A DNA stretch of 5,889 nt. It comes from Candidatus Omnitrophota bacterium (GTDB lineage Bacteria > Omnitrophota > Gorgyraeia > JACOVV01). Location of the stretch: the NCBI GenBank assembly GCA_016177145.1, contig JACOVV010000193.1, forward strand, positions 1 to 5,889, given 5' to 3'. Of this stretch, positions 1 to 5,889 are shown one piece after another; the first letter of the stretch is position 1, and the number at the start of each line of letters is the position of its first letter. Made by a program: the position numbers and the translations under genes. The notes beneath the pieces were generated by a model that ran no database searches, was not told the origin of the DNA, and saw only the letters and a program-made list of their open reading frames with translations.

Positions 1-764
1 CATCCTAAGAGCAATCCCGCCAGGCACAACCAATGAAGCGGCGGTCTGAAGCTGCCGATGGCATAGAGGACTCCCCCTGCCAGGAATAGACTGATCACGT
101 TATTTTTTTTTCGAGCGGTGCTGAACAAGAGAAACAGCAGCGTCATCAGCAGATTAAAGAGCGGTTCTTTGAGATCCTGTGTGGACCAGAGAAACGCCGA
201 AGGAAACCATACTCCTAATGTCGCCGCGACCCGGCCAGTCCTTGAATCAAAGAGAGTTTTTCCCAGAAAGAAAAGAGGAAAAACAATGAGAGCGCCCAAA
301 AGGCAATTCGTCACAAGAACCGACAGCGGATGATTCCCCAGCCATCGAAATAAATAAGCGTTGTAGAGGATAAAGGGGCCGCCGAGGCAATCAAACAGCC
401 GGTCTCGAGAATACGATCGAACCAGCTCCAGGTTTGTGGCATCGACCGCAATGCCTGCTTCCATCAGCCGTGATAAGCCCAGCCCATTGTACATATACAC
501 AGCGTCGTCAAACCCCAGAAAAGCCCCCTTCCTGCGGCCGCCATACGACAGAAGATATAATAGATAGCAGAGAATGACCCTCAACAGATAACTCACCGTA
601 AACAGAGAGAAAATGTACTTCCGGTGGCGTTCAGGGATCCATTGGCACAGAAACCATCCCAGAAAGATACCGCCGAGTATGAGAAGAACCTGGAAAGGAT
701 ACGCCTCAGGGGAGAACCAAATTACTCCTAGAGGACGCCATTCTGGTGATTGCCACTCATCCAT
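1..764 (-). CDS. Polytopic membrane protein, probable GT-C (PMT/ArnT-like) glycosyltransferase, C-terminus beyond left edge
   Basis: An open frame of 254 codons starts at ATG 764 and is still open at base 1, so the gene is 3'-truncated by the window. The nearest upstream in-frame stop is the stop of the Wzz gene, and no other start codon lies between. Hydrophobic segments are at about 24-43, 51-72, 147-168, 179-194, 201-215 and 222-238, with another beginning at 243. Between the second and third lies a loop with FDDAVYMYNGLGLS (85-98), matching the position and acidic pair (D86, D87) of the DE/DD motif in the first periplasmic loop of GT-C transferases. WFPSAFLWSTQDLKEPLF (186-203) and SFRPPLHW (238-245) resemble the 'P..iwwst.lkE' and 'lRp' segments of the same broad group. 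By context it could transfer sugar from polyprenyl-phosphate donors in the periplasm, or act as the Wzy-type polymerase. The ribosome site is poor (AGG about 13 bases away), so coupling to the Wzz gene 33 bases upstream is likely. Confidence 0.7.
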   Translation of the reverse strand, partial: MDEWQSPEWRPLGVIWFSPEAYPFQVLLILGGIFLGWFLCQWIPERHRKYIFSLFTVSYLLRVILCYLLYLLSYGGRRKGAFLGFDDAVYMYNGLGLSRLMEAGIAVDATNLELVRSYSRDRLFDCLGGPFILYNAYLFRWLGNHPLSVLVTNCLLGALIVFPLFFLGKTLFDSRTGRVAATLGVWFPSAFLWSTQDLKEPLFNLLMTLLFLLFSTARKKNNVISLFLAGGVLYAIGSFRPPLHWLCLAGLLLG

Positions 765-797
765 GATAAATTCACGACCTGATCCTTTTGGGTGATT

Positions 798-1457
798 CTA
801 TGCTGAATTCAACAGGGCTCTTTTGATTTCTACCAAAGTTGGGGTTCCACACGCAATAGCGACTCCTATTAATAATCCCAATAGCCCTTTCAACAACAAA
901 AATCTTTTCTCTTTTTCCCTGCCGGCGATTCGCACCGAGAGTTCCGGCGGATCCAGCACTTTCACCCAGGAGCGGCTGCTGTTGATCTGAAGTTCGCCAT
1001 TCAACTGTTCCAAATATTGGATGCAGAAATAAGCCGCGTCAATGGCCAATTGTTTCTCTTCAGCCATTACCACTAAGGTAATGATCCCTCTAAAAACAGC
1101 AACGCTGATCATGGAAGAGGCCTTTTTGATCGCCTTCGCCTTTGAAAGAGCATAACGTTTCTCAAAATCAAAATGCTCGGCAATACCCTGCGCCATCCGC
1201 CGGCTCTGCAGAACATTCTGAATGATATGTTCCTGATTGGAGGCCCCTTGCCCAATCTGAAACAGACTTGAAAGCCCGGCGACGCTCCCTCCCCCTGTTT
1301 CCGAAAGCATCAATGTCGCTTCCGACTCATAATGGAGATTGGTGTTCAGATATTGATAGGCCCCTTGCGCTATCCCCAATAAAAAACAGGTAAGAATAAC
1401 CCATTTTCCTTTCCAGCACAAACGCAGGTATTCCAGCCAATGAGCATTTGTTCCCAT
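798..1457 (-). CDS. Wzz-type chain-length determinant / polysaccharide co-polymerase, compact, no kinase domain
   Basis: A 219-residue inner-membrane protein with the two-helix Wzz/PCP topology. TM1 is about residues 19-36 after a short basic cytoplasmic N-terminus; the periplasmic region is about 37-185; TM2 is about 186-204 (FLLLKGLLGLLIGVAIACG), ending in a short cytoplasmic tail (IKRALLNSA). After TM1 the strand HYESEATLML matches the beta segment of Wzz N-terminal domains. GLSSLFQIGQGASNQE followed by IIQNVLQSRRMAQGIAEHF resembles the loop and 'SR.la..v' helix common in PCPs. The Pro-containing stretch before TM2 (VLDPPELSVR, 167-176) corresponds to the 'vld.A..P' region. It is shorter than enterobacterial Wzz (about 325 residues) and has no Walker motifs, so it is not a BY-kinase fusion. 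The ATG at 1457 lies 12 bases after the export gene stop, with a weak AAAGAGA ribosome site. It is expected to control chain length and bridge to the OPX protein. Confidence 0.85.
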   Translation of the reverse strand: MGTNAHWLEYLRLCWKGKWVILTCFLLGIAQGAYQYLNTNLHYESEATLMLSETGGGSVAGLSSLFQIGQGASNQEHIIQNVLQSRRMAQGIAEHFDFEKRYALSKAKAIKKASSMISVAVFRGIITLVVMAEEKQLAIDAAYFCIQYLEQLNGELQINSSRSWVKVLDPPELSVRIAGREKEKRFLLLKGLLGLLIGVAIACGTPTLVEIKRALLNSA

Positions 1458-1469
1458 GAATGTCTCTTT

Positions 1470-4400
1470 TTAGTCGTTGATAGAAGCGACGGCAATAGCT
1501 CCTAATCCTAGTTGATAAAGCGTGCTGATCGTATCTTTGACCACCAGCCCGCCAGCCGTTCTATACTGCAGTTTTTGTGGAATGACAATCGTGTCTCCAG
1601 GCAATACAGGCATTGTTTTGATAAAACGCGATCTAACTTCTCCCGTTGCGGAAATCAGGTAAATAGAGCGCCCATCATCGTATCGGCGCAAACCGCCTAA
1701 CTTGGCCAGGTAATAATCAACTCCTTTACCTTCCTCGTACGTCGCCGCTATCAGCTGCTGCTGGGTGTTCATCACCAGCACATAAGAAGGAAGAGGAGGG
1801 ATATAAAGCGAATCCCCGTCTTGCAAAATAACATCATCCCGCGACCCGGTAAATTGGTCAAAGGGACCCAAATGAATAATGAGTCTTCCTGAAAAAAGAC
1901 CCGGCCTGGGATTGGCTAGGACATTGTCCTGAGACTCCAACAGTTTCGTTCTCGCATCCGCTTGTTTTGATGAAAAACCTTCTCCCAACGAAGCCTGCTC
2001 TTGAAGCAGCATCTGTTGTTCCTTCCGCATAAATTGATTGAATAACTCTTCTTGCGCCGTCTTAATGCTGTTACGGCGAAATACGGCGCCTCTGGGGTAA
2101 GCGAACTTCGTAAATCCTCCCGCTCTTTCTAGAAGTGAACTGATCGTATCGCCCCTTTGAACAATATATTCCCCCGGCTTGACAACTTCACCGCTCACAT
2201 CGGCCTTTATTTGATGCCAGACGTCCGGCATCAGCCGAATAAATAATTTGTCTCCTTCTTGCAGTGGAAAATCACTGTCTCCTTTTTCATCTTCCAGGAT
2301 TTCCTTCAGGTTAATATTCACCAGTTCAACGCCTTTTTCAACGTCTGTCCGAATGAGTTCGACATGGTCTAGATCCGCCTGCGGTTCCACTCCGCTCGTT
2401 TTAAAGATCAAATCTCGAATTCCCATGCCAACGCTCAAAGGATACACTCCTTCCTTCCAGACAGCTCCGTGAATCTCGACAAAGCGGTTCTGCTGCACTT
2501 CTTCTCTATCGTAAACTTTCACTAAATCCCACTGTTGAAGGGCCAAATCCTGATCAGCATCTCCTTGATAGAGTTTTTCCAAGTCAATCGGAATTTCCTC
2601 CAACCCTTCTGTCCTTGACCTCACAACATCGGCCCGTTTGGTGTACGCGTTCCCGGAAAGCCCTCCCGCCTTTTCAAGAAGAACCTTGAGGGTCATCCCC
2701 TCCCGCCACTCATAATCTCCCGGATAAAGAACATTCCCTTCCAACGAAACATAATTATACCGAACAGGGGAAATGGGAAACACAGAAACGACATCGCCGT
2801 TTTCAATTTGAATACTTGCCGCTTCTTCTTCTAATTTCTCCACGGTCGGAAATTCCACATCTTCAACGGTAATTTTTTGGTGGCCGACGACTCGTTCTAC
2901 CTGGATTCGGTGGCCGTAACTCCGCGCGGTAAGTCCCCCGGCTAATTGAATCAACTCAGTTAATGAAATAGAACTTGTCAATTCATAAATAGCGGGACGC
3001 TTCACGCCTCCTTTGACCATCACGACATCGCCAATAGGAGGGACAAGAATAATGTCATTTTGCTGGATCTGTAAATCCGCGTTCTTTTTCCCTTCAATAA
3101 AAACAGAATAGAGATCAATCACGCGCTCTTCATTGTCACGAACCAGTTTAATTTTCCTCAAGGTGCCTGTCTTGGTAGGCCCGCCAGCCATAAAGAGCGT
3201 TTGTAACAATGCCGACTGGACGTTGACATGATGAGCCCCTGGGATTTTCACTTCACCAAAAATAAAAACAGAAATATCCCGCAGACGCCCCATGCTGACG
3301 TTAATCTGGAAATTGGCGAATTTATCCGAGAGTTTTTGCTTAATAATCTCTTCCGATTGAGCAAAAGTAGTCCCTAAAAGCTGTATAGGGCCTACTTCCG
3401 GCAGGAAAACCTTCCCTTCGGCGTCAATCTGCAGAGGAAATGTCTGCTGTATCTTACCCCAAAGATACACAATGAGGATGTCTCCCGGACCCAGGATATA
3501 ATCCCGGCTGGCTAAGACAGAAGGGAAAAACCCGCTCATCATCAGCAGATTGCTTTGCGCGCCCTGCAGGTTCCTTCCTTCAAGCCCAGAAAATCCCCCG
3601 ATCCCGCCGCTGTTCCCTGTCGACATGTCCATGCCGCTGTTGAATACCGCCTGCTGTGAGAACAGAGCTTTTCGTTCTCTCCATTGCATGATTTCCGCGT
3701 CGCTGGGGAAAAACGAATAGCCGAATTGCTCTAACTCACCCTGGGATGGGCTCATCTCCGTTTCTACTCCAGCGAACATTCTTTCGATTTTGGACATGCT
3801 TTTTTTCCTCAGCTCACCGTGTTGTTTCTCGGCCGCCGTTCTTTCAACAACGCCCTCTCCTTCCTGCGCGGCAAAAACCTGCGCTGATGGGGGAATCGGT
3901 TTCCCTGTATAAGGATCGATCAAGACCTCGGATGAATCTTCGTTTACCACCGCGCCAAATTTCCTGCCGCTTGTCGGAGAGACAATCGTTTTCATTCCTG
4001 GCTGTGATCCCCTTGTCAAAATCTGCGGGGCGAACCGGAATTGCGTCCCGTCGAACGGGCTTGTCAGAACGGTATTGCCGGCAAGCAGTTCCTTCACGTC
4101 AATTTTCGCTCTGAATTCTTTCCCCGTCAGAGGGGACCGCACAAGATACCATTCCCCCGCGTTTTCTTGACGTTTCAATCCCGTCGTTTCTGCTCTGGAG
4201 CCCGCGGCAAGAGTGGAAAAGGTCGGATAAAATTTGAAACCGTCGTAAGGACAATAGATTTGTTTTTTCCCATCCAGCAACTCAACATCTCCGGTACTGA
4301 TAGTGAGTTGGAATTCTCTGCCGTCTTTGGGACAGATATACGTCCTGGTCTTTTCCCTTTCTGTCTCCTGGATCGCGGGCTCCCCTTTAATTTGCTTTAA

Positions 4401-4553
4401 AATATTCTTCTGCTGTTCCTGTAGAATATCTTCCATGTGAGTAATGACCTCGCCCTGCGCTATTGCCACAGCCGGCCCCGCCCACAAGGCACACCCTATT
4501 GTTATTCCCATCAGGAGATGCCGATATTTCCTCCGCTGATTCTGCGTCTTCAT
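1470..4553 (-). CDS. Long outer-membrane polysaccharide export (OPX, Wza-like) protein with multiple SLBB domains
   Basis: From ATG at 4553 it has 1027 residues, far longer than E. coli Wza (about 380). Residues 1-32 look like a signal peptide: basic RRKYRH, hydrophobic LLMGITIGCALWAGPAV, cleavage after AIA. C21 lacks a proper lipobox (TIGC), so, unlike Wza, it is probably not a lipoprotein. Residues 71-222 hold six P-x-x-G repeats (separate entry). A polar linker follows (about 223-270), then EQFGYSFFPSD at 275-285, matching the FGYDLF segment of long OPX proteins, and a Gly/Ser/Met-rich stretch (306-340). The Poly_export domain is about 349-425 (DYILGPGDILIVYLWG). SLBB-like units follow at about 427-506, 509-595, 600-682, 690-775 and 782-918, most with the G-x-V-x-x-P-G-x-Y and AGG signatures; the fifth is interrupted by a Gln/Glu-rich helical insert (829-875). 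A sixth, degenerate unit is at 922-991. A hydrophobic C-terminal helix (about 1004-1024) could sit in or on the outer membrane. Predicted role: periplasmic and outer-membrane conduit for the polymer, docking with the Wzz protein encoded 12 bases downstream. Confidence 0.92.
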   Translation of the reverse strand: MKTQNQRRKYRHLLMGITIGCALWAGPAVAIAQGEVITHMEDILQEQQKNILKQIKGEPAIQETEREKTRTYICPKDGREFQLTISTGDVELLDGKKQIYCPYDGFKFYPTFSTLAAGSRAETTGLKRQENAGEWYLVRSPLTGKEFRAKIDVKELLAGNTVLTSPFDGTQFRFAPQILTRGSQPGMKTIVSPTSGRKFGAVVNEDSSEVLIDPYTGKPIPPSAQVFAAQEGEGVVERTAAEKQHGELRKKSMSKIERMFAGVETEMSPSQGELEQFGYSFFPSDAEIMQWRERKALFSQQAVFNSGMDMSTGNSGGIGGFSGLEGRNLQGAQSNLLMMSGFFPSVLASRDYILGPGDILIVYLWGKIQQTFPLQIDAEGKVFLPEVGPIQLLGTTFAQSEEIIKQKLSDKFANFQINVSMGRLRDISVFIFGEVKIPGAHHVNVQSALLQTLFMAGGPTKTGTLRKIKLVRDNEERVIDLYSVFIEGKKNADLQIQQNDIILVPPIGDVVMVKGGVKRPAIYELTSSISLTELIQLAGGLTARSYGHRIQVERVVGHQKITVEDVEFPTVEKLEEEAASIQIENGDVVSVFPISPVRYNYVSLEGNVLYPGDYEWREGMTLKVLLEKAGGLSGNAYTKRADVVRSRTEGLEEIPIDLEKLYQGDADQDLALQQWDLVKVYDREEVQQNRFVEIHGAVWKEGVYPLSVGMGIRDLIFKTSGVEPQADLDHVELIRTDVEKGVELVNINLKEILEDEKGDSDFPLQEGDKLFIRLMPDVWHQIKADVSGEVVKPGEYIVQRGDTISSLLERAGGFTKFAYPRGAVFRRNSIKTAQEELFNQFMRKEQQMLLQEQASLGEGFSSKQADARTKLLESQDNVLANPRPGLFSGRLIIHLGPFDQFTGSRDDVILQDGDSLYIPPLPSYVLVMNTQQQLIAATYEEGKGVDYYLAKLGGLRRYDDGRSIYLISATGEVRSRFIKTMPVLPGDTIVIPQKLQYRTAGGLVVKDTISTLYQLGLGAIAVASIND
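3888..4343 (-). repeat. Six-copy [C/S/D]-P-x-[D/T/S]-G-x-x-[F/I] motif repeat in the export protein N-terminus
   Basis: Six eight-residue motifs occur at protein positions 74 (CPKDGREF), 101 (CPYDGFKF), 140 (SPLTGKEF), 165 (SPFDGTQF), 192 (SPTSGRKF) and 213 (DPYTGKPI). DNA positions are 4311-4334, 4230-4253, 4113-4136, 4038-4061, 3957-3980 and 3894-3917. Spacings of 27, 39, 25, 27 and 21 suggest three pairs, each motif flanked by short hydrophobic beta-like segments. The shape recalls zinc-ribbon or rubredoxin knuckles (CPxCG) with the second Cys replaced by Asp or Thr. Only C74 and C101 remain as cysteines. The repeat is in the protein, not the DNA: the copies are clearly diverged at nucleotide level. 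Function is unknown. Confidence 0.75.
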
Positions 4554-4561
4554 TCTTTGAA

Positions 4562-4570
4562 TCCTCTCTT
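4562..4570 (-). promoter_or_regulatory. Ribosome binding site deciding the start of the export protein
   Basis: On the minus strand AAGAGAGGA precedes ATTCAAAGA and the ATG at 4553, with the GAGAGG core 9 bases from the start. A longer in-frame reading from a TTG at 4595 exists and has an AGGA about 6 bases ahead of it, but it would put 14 extra mostly polar and charged residues before the signal peptide. I therefore prefer the ATG. Confidence 0.6.
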
Positions 4571-4603
4571 TTCTTCCCCCTTCAATAAATTCCAAATAAC
4601 ATC

Positions 4604-5557
4604 CTAGCTCGCCACGTCCTGTTTCTGCGATGACAACTCAAACCATCGCAGGGTCGTTCGAAGCCCTTCCTCCAAAGAAATTTTCGGCTCCCATTTGAGC
4701 AGTGTCTTAGCTGTTGTGATATCGGGCCGGCGAACGCGCGGATCATCCACAGGCAGGGGTTTATGCGTCACCGATAACGGCCGGCCGGCCAGTGTCAGAA
4801 CTTTATGCGCTAGATCTACTACGGAAATTTCATGAATATCCCCTAAGTTCACCGGTTCATGAAGGGACGGTGAATGGATCAAGCGAATCATTCCTTCAAT
4901 AAGATCGTCTATGTAGCAGAAACTTCTCGTTTGAGATCCATCTCCGTAAACCACAGGAGGAACACCTTGCAACGCGTTGGTGATGAAGCTGGGGATCGCT
5001 CTTCCATCGTTCTTTCTCATCCGCGGCCCGTAGGTATTGAAGATCCGCACTATTCTGGTAGAGACCCGGTGTTCCCGGTGATACGCCATTGTCAGGGCTT
5101 CGGCAAATCGTTTTGCTTCATCATAGACGCCACGAGGGCCTATTGGGTTCACGTTTCCCCAATAGCTCTCTTTCTGGGGATGCACCAAAGGATCTCCATA
5201 GATTTCAGACGTGGAAGCCAAAAGATAGACGGCATTTTTGGCCTTAGCTACTCCAAGGGTATTATGGGTCCCAAGGGAGCCCACTTTTAACGTTTGAATG
5301 GGGTAATGAGCGTAGTCTACCGGACTGGCCGGCGAAGCAAAATGAAGAACGTAGTCAACAGGGTCAGCGATTTTGATGTGTTGTGTCACATCCTGCCGGA
5401 TAAATTCAAAACGCGGGTGCTTGAGCAGATGTTGTATGTTAGCGATCTCACCGGTAATAAGATTATCAAGACAGAAAACCCGGGCACCCTCTCGTATAAA
5501 ATAATCACATAGCTGGGAACCGATGAAGCCCGCCCCTCCCGTGATCAACACGTTCAT
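4604..5557 (-). CDS. uxs: UDP-glucuronate decarboxylase (UDP-xylose synthase), extended SDR
   Basis: A 317-residue cytoplasmic enzyme, full length for the family, predicted to oxidise UDP-glucuronate at C4 with bound NAD+, lose CO2 and reduce the 4-keto intermediate to UDP-xylose. What is seen: the Rossmann motif GGAGFIG at 7-13; acidic D31 ending strand 2 for NAD ribose binding; the UXS-specific block [19 protein letters not shown] at 73-91; STSEIYGDP at 115-123 with the active-site Glu118; [19 protein letters not shown] at 132-150 with catalytic Tyr145 and Lys149; [10 protein letters not shown] at 171-180; and [10 protein letters not shown] at 271-280, the substrate-binding Arg block. These separate UXS from dTDP-glucose dehydratases and GalE. 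ATG at 5557 has a good ribosome binding site and overlaps the upstream stop. UDP-xylose would supply pentose to the polysaccharide built by this cluster. A UXS-like enzyme that releases the 4-keto-pentose, as the ArnA decarboxylase domain does, is less likely but not excluded. Confidence 0.95.
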   Translation of the reverse strand: MNVLITGGAGFIGSQLCDYFIREGARVFCLDNLITGEIANIQHLLKHPRFEFIRQDVTQHIKIADPVDYVLHFASPASPVDYAHYPIQTLKVGSLGTHNTLGVAKAKNAVYLLASTSEIYGDPLVHPQKESYWGNVNPIGPRGVYDEAKRFAEALTMAYHREHRVSTRIVRIFNTYGPRMRKNDGRAIPSFITNALQGVPPVVYGDGSQTRSFCYIDDLIEGMIRLIHSPSLHEPVNLGDIHEISVVDLAHKVLTLAGRPLSVTHKPLPVDDPRVRRPDITTAKTLLKWEPKISLEEGLRTTLRWFELSSQKQDVAS

Positions 5558-5889
5558 CGCGCACCTCTGGCGTTGGAGACAGGAACTGGATTTGTCTTTT
5601 CAAACCACCGGATCGTTTTCTTTAATCCTTCATCGAAATCAATCGTCGGTTCAAACTCCAGAAATTTTTTGGACAAGGTGATATCCGCTAACGTGTGGCG
5701 GACATCTCCCCCTCTTGGGGGAAGGAATTTCGGTACGACCTTCTTTCCTAAAAATAACCCAATTTTGTCCAGAATTTCCAGCAAGGTGTATCTTTTTCCG
5801 CAAGCGATGTTAAATACTTTACCCGCGACCCCTTTACTTCTTGCCGCCTTGATATTGGCGATCGTAATGTTCTCGACATACGTAAAATC
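5554..5889 (-). CDS. NAD-dependent UDP-sugar epimerase, C-terminal part (gene continues past right edge)
   Basis: The last 111 residues of an extended SDR sugar-nucleotide epimerase; the reading frame is open to the window edge, so the start and the Rossmann NAD-binding half lie outside. The visible part begins at [12 protein letters not shown], the conserved substrate-binding strand of GalE/WbpP/TviC-type 4-epimerases (family pattern RDFxYVxNVVxAN). VFNIACG and [15 protein letters not shown] follow, the latter being the nucleotide-binding PPRxGDVRHSLADI block typical of UDP-HexNAc and UDP-hexuronate 4-epimerases, and then the usual ending [18 protein letters not shown]. An internal Met at 5784 is not the start, because homologous sequence continues upstream of it. 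The stop overlaps the start of the next gene by four bases (ATGA), implying translational coupling. By family knowledge it inverts C4 of a UDP-sugar in the cytoplasm. Whether the substrate is UDP-GlcNAc, UDP-GlcA or UDP-Glc cannot be read from this fragment; WbpP/TviC-like is my best guess. Confidence 0.9.
   Translation of the reverse strand, partial: DFTYVENITIANIKAARSKGVAGKVFNIACGKRYTLLEILDKIGLFLGKKVVPKFLPPRGGDVRHTLADITLSKKFLEFEPTIDFDEGLKKTIRWFEKTNPVPVSNARGAR
5562..5568 (-). promoter_or_regulatory. Ribosome binding site of the UDP-glucuronate decarboxylase gene
   Basis: On the minus strand AGAGGTG is followed by CGCG and then the ATG at 5557; the GAGG core sits 6 bases from the start. It lies inside the 3' end of the upstream epimerase gene. 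Together with the ATGA stop/start overlap it supports this start and coupled translation. Confidence 0.7.

Noticed and set aside
118..333. Plus-strand open frame of 71 codons near the left edge
   Set aside because: It is a shadow of the minus-strand membrane protein frame, which is longer, hydrophobic and continuous to the edge.
3746..4114. Plus-strand open frame of 122 codons
   Set aside because: It is antisense to the well-supported export protein gene, rich in Ser/Arg/Phe with no recognisable domain, and has no context for a separate gene.
4041..4400. Plus-strand open frame of 119 codons
   Set aside because: It lies opposite the conserved repeat region of the export protein and has low-complexity shadow composition.
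4554..4595. N-terminal extension of the export protein from a TTG start at 4595
   Set aside because: It would add 14 residues (LEFIEGGRKERIQR-type, read with Met first) ahead of a normal signal peptide; the ATG at 4553 has its own good ribosome site.
4554..4603. Possible terminator or promoter in the 50-base gap between the decarboxylase and export genes
   Set aside because: No GC-rich inverted repeat followed by T's, and no convincing -35/-10 pair, was found; the gap holds mainly the ribosome binding site.
4874..5290. Plus-strand open frame of 138 codons
   Set aside because: It is fully antisense to the UDP-glucuronate decarboxylase, whose motifs are intact; its translation shows no known family.
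4604..5784. Similar C-terminal sequences of the two adjacent SDR enzymes as a recent tandem duplication
   Set aside because: The likeness (EP.I...EGL..T.RWFE) is the shared C-terminal pattern of extended SDRs; nucleotide similarity is too low and the substrate blocks differ (RRPDI versus DVRHTLADI).

Overview
The window is a stretch of a surface-polysaccharide (capsule, exopolysaccharide or O-antigen type) gene cluster from a diderm (Gram-negative type) bacterium. The diderm assignment rests on a large outer-membrane polysaccharide export (OPX, Wza-like) protein with a signal peptide beside a Wzz-type inner-membrane co-polymerase. Base composition is moderate, a little under 50% GC by eye, and no gene pins down a phylum. 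Long multi-SLBB export proteins of this kind occur in deltaproteobacterial, Nitrospirota and Omnitrophota-like lineages, but that placement is a weak inference.

All five genes lie on the minus strand and read from right to left: (1) the C-terminal third of an NAD-dependent sugar-nucleotide epimerase running off the right edge (5554-5889); (2) a UDP-glucuronate decarboxylase that makes UDP-xylose (4604-5557), joined to gene 1 by an ATGA overlap; (3) a 1027-residue OPX protein with a polysaccharide-export domain and five to six SLBB units (1470-4553); (4) a compact 219-residue Wzz/chain-length-determinant protein without a kinase domain (798-1457); (5) the first 254 residues of a polytopic membrane protein resembling a GT-C glycosyltransferase, running off the left edge (1-764). 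Gaps are -4, 50, 12 and 33 bases, with no terminator-like hairpin or internal promoter seen, so the set reads as one operon whose promoter lies beyond the right edge. No RNA gene, mobile element, CRISPR array or stretch of more than 300 bases without a gene is present.

Together the genes suggest a Wzx/Wzy-like pathway. The epimerase and decarboxylase supply activated sugars (probably a HexNAc or uronate epimer, and UDP-xylose). The GT-C-like protein transfers sugars or polymerises from lipid-linked donors at the periplasmic face. The Wzz protein sets chain length and contacts the OPX protein, which carries the polymer across the periplasm and outer membrane.

The most unusual element is the N-terminal extension of the OPX protein. 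It holds six copies of an eight-residue motif, [C/S/D]-P-x-[D/T/S]-G-x-x-[F/I], spaced as three pairs. This looks like a series of degenerate zinc-knuckle hairpins in which only the first pair keeps its cysteines.
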